Shown here: positions 6,176 to 6,460 of the stretch, one piece after another
Numbering within the stretch: position 1 is the first letter of the stretch
Layout of the letters: every line of letters begins with the position of its first letter
Assembly (NCBI GenBank): GCA_035572335.1
Contig: DATNAW010000220.1
Location: forward strand, 1-6,460
Length of the DNA: 6,460 nt
Direction of reading: 5' to 3'
From: 66-474 sp035572335
GTDB taxonomy: Bacteria > Pseudomonadota > Gammaproteobacteria > Xanthomonadales > Rhodanobacteraceae
The notes under the pieces: model-generated
Told to the model about the DNA's origin: nothing
The model's input: the letters and a program-made list of their open reading frames with translations, nothing else
Databases searched by the model: none
Program-made: the position numbers and the translations under genes

Positions 6176-6460
6176 ATGCCGACTGCCAAGTACATAAAGC
6201 CATACATCGAGCACGGTTCCAAATCCGAGAAGGTTCGGAAGATCACCGTCTCGATCCCGCTGCATGTACTCCGGCTTCTTTCCGACGAGCGTACACGGCG
6301 TCAAGTGTCCAACCTGCGGCACGCCACGAACAGCGATCTTTTGTGCGAGGCGTTTCTGCATGCGTTCACTGGGCAACCACTGCCAACTGATGAGGAGCTG
6401 AGACGAACCATGGCTACCAAGAAAGCTGCGAAGAAACCCGCCAAGAAGGCGGCCAAGAAG
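6176..6460 (+). CDS. metJ: Methionine repressor MetJ with H1-like lysine-rich tail (cut by window end)
   Basis: MetJ is a ribbon-helix-helix dimer that represses methionine biosynthesis genes when it binds S-adenosylmethionine. The frame is open to the last base; 95 residues are visible. Residues 6-70 match E. coli MetJ closely by eye: YIKPYIEHGSKSE, the DNA-contacting strand VRKITVSIP (20-28, Lys22 and Thr24 at the base-reading positions), DERTRRQVSNLRHATNSDLL (37-56) and CEAFLHAFTGQPLP (57-70), which forms the helix and SAM-binding part. After EELRRT (78) the similarity stops. Instead of the usual helix-C tail the frame runs into MATKKAAKKPAKKAAKK (79-95), like bacterial histone H1-like proteins. 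I prefer ATG 6176 over the in-frame ATG at 6158, which would lie within about 8 bases of the predicted transcription start. G/C at third positions is about 67% over residues 1-78, lower than in gcvH (about 81% over its first 80 codons). Confidence 0.92.
   Translation, partial: MPTAKYIKPYIEHGSKSEKVRKITVSIPLHVLRLLSDERTRRQVSNLRHATNSDLLCEAFLHAFTGQPLPTDEELRRTMATKKAAKKPAKKAAKK

Overview
The window looks like chromosomal DNA of a high-GC gammaproteobacterium, most likely of the order Xanthomonadales (Xanthomonadaceae/Rhodanobacteraceae). The evidence is the strong G/C bias at third codon positions, a GcvT protein that reads like the xanthomonad form, and a left-hand intergenic region in the style of the hairpin-rich spacers I associate with this order. 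The placement rests on recall, not on a database search.

Layout. Bases 1-411 hold no convincing gene. They carry a dense series of inverted repeats, several of which present GGA in a short loop on the + strand inside a context close to the CsrA/RsmA recognition consensus. Bases 412-3971 (minus strand) are a tight four-gene operon read right to left: an MlaE-type permease with a fused N-terminal STAS domain, an MlaF-type ATPase, an MlaD-type (MCE) substrate-binding protein, and a PqiC-like auxiliary outer-membrane lipoprotein. Each junction is translationally coupled: a 4-base GTGA overlap, then two Shine-Dalgarno sequences that overlap the preceding stop codon. Together they should form a trans-envelope lipid transporter.

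Bases 3972-4141 are a divergent promoter region with a good sigma70-type promoter for gcvT and a small palindrome. On the + strand, gcvT (4142-5242) and gcvH (5341-5736) encode the aminomethyltransferase and the lipoyl carrier of the glycine cleavage system. gcvP is not next to them. gcvH seems to have its own promoter in the 98-base gap.

Bases 5737-6175 are non-coding and lead to a consensus -35 element and a gene cut by the window edge. That gene (6176 to beyond 6460) is clearly MetJ, the S-adenosylmethionine-dependent methionine repressor, over its first ~78 residues. It then continues in the same frame into a lysine/alanine-rich repeat like a bacterial histone H1-like tail. A MetJ ribbon-helix-helix domain joined to an H1-like tail is the most unusual protein here. 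The GGA-hairpin array at the left end is the most unusual nucleic-acid feature.

Possible functional link: glycine cleavage supplies 5,10-methylene-tetrahydrofolate, the one-carbon unit used for methionine and SAM synthesis, and MetJ senses SAM. The gcvT-gcvH-metJ order may therefore be a one-carbon neighbourhood; this is inference.
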